The position numbers were made by a program, and so were the translations under genes. DNA of 9,052 nucleotides from JAGXLC01 sp046545795 (GTDB lineage Bacteria; Bacteroidota; Bacteroidia; Bacteroidales; UBA12077): positions 1 through 9,052 of the forward strand of contig JBKGZD010000103.1 in assembly GCA_046545795.1 (NCBI GenBank), in the 5' to 3' direction. How positions within the stretch are numbered: position 1 is the stretch's first letter; each line of letters starts with the position of its first letter. Positions 6,997 to 9,052 of the stretch are shown here, piece by piece. Below the pieces are notes generated by a model. The model was not told where the DNA came from. It saw only the letters and a program-made list of their open reading frames with translations, and searched no databases.

Positions 6997-8250
6997 ATGA
7001 CAAAAATCATGTTTCAAAACCTCTATAAAAAAAACAGAAAGAAATTGCAGAAAAGGTTGGAGAAGGAATCCGTTGCGGTATTTTTTTCAAACTATAAAAT
7101 GCCGAGGAATGGAGACCAGTATTTCCCGTTCAGGCAACAGTCTGACCTGTTTTATCTCTCCGGAATTAAACAACCCAAAACAATCCTTCTGCTATCCGAT
7201 GAAGAAGAAATGCTTCTCATAGAAAAACCCAACACGCAAGATTCACTTTGGGAAGGAAATTTACTTTCGGAAGAAGAAGCATCGGACATATCGGGAATAG
7301 AAAACATCAAATATTCAGCAAATTTTCATCAAATCTTTCAAAAAATCATTTCCTCAAAAAAAACGGTATACTTTAATACAACTGTCAAAATCCCCCAGGA
7401 AGAAATAAAAACAAAAGATGAATATTTCCTGGACTGGTTTAGAGAAACCTATCCATATCATCAATACAAAAACATAAAGCCGGAATTAGTTAAATTAAGA
7501 ATGGTTAAAGAACCAGAAGAAATACAATCCATACAAGAGGCAATTAGAATTACAGAACAATCTTTCAGTCAACTAGTCAGGGTAATTAGACCAGGTAAAA
7601 ATGAAAAAGAAATTGAAGCCCGGCTAAGATACGAATTCATGTTACGAGGATGTAATTATCCCTCATTTGACCCGGTTATCGCTACAGGAAAAAATGCTTG
7701 CACTCTTCACTATACAAATAACAATACAAAGATGCAAAATGGCGATCTCCTGTTGATGGATATCGGAGCGGAAAGCAATTATTATGCGGCAGATATTAGC
7801 AGAACTGTTCCGGTAAACGGGAAATTTACAGAAAAGCAAAAGAAATATTACAATGCGGTTCTGGATGTTTTGCACGAAACTATCCGGCAGATAGTTCCTG
7901 GAATGACCCTTAAACAACTAAATAACTTTTCAAAGGAACGATTAACTGAAAAGCACTTATCCCTTGGCTTATACAGTCAAAAAGAAAATAAGGAGAAAGG
8001 TTTAGTCAACAAATATTTTCCGCATAGCGTTTCTCACTTTATGGGAATAGACGTGCATGATTATGGGAACAAAGAAATTCCCCTGGAAAAAGGAATGGTT
8101 ATCACATGTGAACCAGGATTATATATTCCTGAGGAAAACACCGGCATAAGAATTGAAGATGATATCCTGGTAGATGATAAACCCGTTAACCTCGCCGAAA
8201 ACATTCCGAAAACAGCGGAAGAAATTGAAGAAATAATGCATGCTTCATGA
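6997..8250 (+). CDS. pepP: Xaa-Pro aminopeptidase (M24B family), short form PepP-B
   Basis: This is a second intact aminopeptidase P-type enzyme, 417 residues, with an N-terminal AMP_N domain (about 5-130, containing YFPFRQQSDLFYLSG) and an M24 domain (about 175-400). Metal ligands are D255 (LMDIGAE), D266 (AADISRT), H347 (HSVSH), E372 (CEPG) and E387 (RIEDD). H238 (LHYT), H343 and H354 (DVHD) are also conserved. The blocks YPSF, LHYTN, DISRTVPVNGKFTEKQ and GIRIEDD resemble E. coli PepP more closely than those of PepP-A do, so I place the symbol here. No signal peptide is seen. The ATG at 6997 gives the longest frame. Met5 (ATG at 7009) may be the true start, because MFQNLYKKNRKKL then aligns with the opening of PepP-A. 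It is divergent from sdhC and 59 bp upstream of recO with no terminator between, suggesting co-transcription with recO. Confidence 0.92.
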   Translation: MTKIMFQNLYKKNRKKLQKRLEKESVAVFFSNYKMPRNGDQYFPFRQQSDLFYLSGIKQPKTILLLSDEEEMLLIEKPNTQDSLWEGNLLSEEEASDISGIENIKYSANFHQIFQKIISSKKTVYFNTTVKIPQEEIKTKDEYFLDWFRETYPYHQYKNIKPELVKLRMVKEPEEIQSIQEAIRITEQSFSQLVRVIRPGKNEKEIEARLRYEFMLRGCNYPSFDPVIATGKNACTLHYTNNNTKMQNGDLLLMDIGAESNYYAADISRTVPVNGKFTEKQKKYYNAVLDVLHETIRQIVPGMTLKQLNNFSKERLTEKHLSLGLYSQKENKEKGLVNKYFPHSVSHFMGIDVHDYGNKEIPLEKGMVITCEPGLYIPEENTGIRIEDDILVDDKPVNLAENIPKTAEEIEEIMHAS

Positions 8251-8309
8251 ATAAATCATTGGATATATAAAAATATGCCCGGGTAATTAATAATTTAATC
8301 AACACACTG

Positions 8310-9035
8310 ATGCAAGTTAAGACGGAAGGTATAGTTCTTCATCAAATAAAATATTCTGAGACGAGCATTATATCCACAATATATACAAGGAGCCATGGTC
8401 GTTTGTCTTTTTTATTGCAAGGTGTAAGAAAAAAAGGAGCAAAAATAAAAGCCAACCTGTTGCAGCCACTTTTCCTACTAAACATAGAAATGTACTACAA
8501 AAGCAACAGGCAACTGCAAAAGGTAAAAGAAATAAGCAATTACACACCTTTCCAAAGTATTCCATATGATTTCAAAAAAAGGACAATAGCACTGTTCCTG
8601 GGAGAAATGCTTTATAAAACCCTGAAGGAAGAAGAGAGCAATCCTTCATTATTTGACTATATATTCAATCATATTCAAATTTTAGACTTAAAGGACACAG
8701 GATTATCAAATTTCCATATCTATTTTCTGGTTCATTTAACAAAATATTTAGGTTTTTTTCCGAATGCCAACTATGATAAAACAAATAAATTTTTCGATCT
8801 GAAAAAAGGAGCTTTTGTCCGGTTTCGGCCCAATCATGAATTTGTAATGGATGAAGTCGAAAGCAGATATTTTGCACAATTTCTGCAACATTCATCGAAC
8901 CAACTTGCAGAAGAAACAATCCCCCACAAAACGCGTCAGCAAATAATAGAGAAGCTTATTAATTTCTATTATATCCACAATCCAGGTCTGTCATCAATCA
9001 AATCTTTTGATGTTCTGAAAGAAATTTTTCAATAA
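8310..9035 (+). CDS. recO: DNA repair protein RecO
   Basis: This 241-residue cytosolic protein belongs to the RecFOR recombinational repair pathway, where RecO binds SSB-coated DNA and anneals strands or helps load RecA. The N-terminal OB-fold domain (about 1-80) opens with KTEGIVLHQIKYSETSIISTIYTRSHGRLSFLLQGVRKKG (residues 4-43 in total), the most recognisable part of the family. A helical C-terminal domain follows, including HLTKYLGFFPNA (147-158) and the FDLKKGAFV segment. The protein contains no cysteine at all, so the four-cysteine zinc site seen in many RecO proteins is absent. Length is normal for the family. It follows PepP-B by 59 bp and ends 17 bp before the window edge. Confidence 0.92.
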   Translation: MQVKTEGIVLHQIKYSETSIISTIYTRSHGRLSFLLQGVRKKGAKIKANLLQPLFLLNIEMYYKSNRQLQKVKEISNYTPFQSIPYDFKKRTIALFLGEMLYKTLKEEESNPSLFDYIFNHIQILDLKDTGLSNFHIYFLVHLTKYLGFFPNANYDKTNKFFDLKKGAFVRFRPNHEFVMDEVESRYFAQFLQHSSNQLAEETIPHKTRQQIIEKLINFYYIHNPGLSSIKSFDVLKEIFQ

Positions 9036-9052
9036 CAGGCAATTGGTCTCCC

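Noticed and set aside
7663..7917. Minus-strand 84-codon open frame inside PepP-B
   Set aside because: It lies antisense to the conserved M24 core of PepP-B; the frame is a shadow of that coding sequence.
8251..8309. Possible terminator or promoter between PepP-B and recO
   Set aside because: The CCCGGG at 8278-8283 is a six-base palindrome without a usable stem-loop or T run, and no TAnnTTTG element is present.
8368..8919. Two minus-strand open frames (65 and 84 codons) opposite recO
   Set aside because: Antisense to an intact recO, with hydrophobic runs that come from A/T-rich complement; no start context or homology.

Overview
The window reads as a chromosomal housekeeping segment from an AT-rich member of the Bacteroidota, most likely a Bacteroidales/Marinilabiliales-type organism. 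Three things suggest this: start codons preceded by A/T-rich sequence without Shine-Dalgarno motifs, a promoter element of the Bacteroidota form TAnnTTTG, and a three-gene succinate dehydrogenase/fumarate reductase operon in the order C-A-B with a single five-helix cytochrome b. The genus assignment is inference; there is no rRNA or other marker here.

Layout from left to right. On the minus strand, a glycosyltransferase (583-1653) is followed after only 3 nt by a threonylcarbamoyl-AMP synthase (16-579), so the two are probably co-transcribed. A 310-bp divergent intergenic region (1654-1963) separates them from a plus-strand M24B metallopeptidase (here PepP-A, 1964-3352). PepP-A converges on the minus-strand sdhC-sdhA-sdhB operon (6862 down to 3424), with a strong bidirectional terminator hairpin in the 71-bp gap between them. 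Upstream of sdhC, a 134-bp divergent region holds an inverted repeat over a candidate promoter. It leads into a second, shorter M24B metallopeptidase (PepP-B, 6997-8250) and then recO (8310-9035), probably in one plus-strand unit.

The genes belong to separate core processes. SdhCAB is a membrane-anchored quinone-linked complex that interconverts succinate and fumarate. Two intact M24B peptidases cleave Xaa-Pro bonds in cytosolic peptide turnover. TsaC/Sua5 makes the precursor of the tRNA modification t6A. RecO serves recombinational DNA repair. The glycosyltransferase probably acts in surface-glycan synthesis. All eight genes look intact.

I saw no mobile element, CRISPR array, tRNA, rRNA or defence-type cassette, and no convincing new system. 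The items most worth a second look are a GT4-like glycosyltransferase that has lost both glutamates of the EX7E motif, two palindromes over or next to candidate promoters, and the pair of strongly diverged M24B peptidases flanking the sdh operon.
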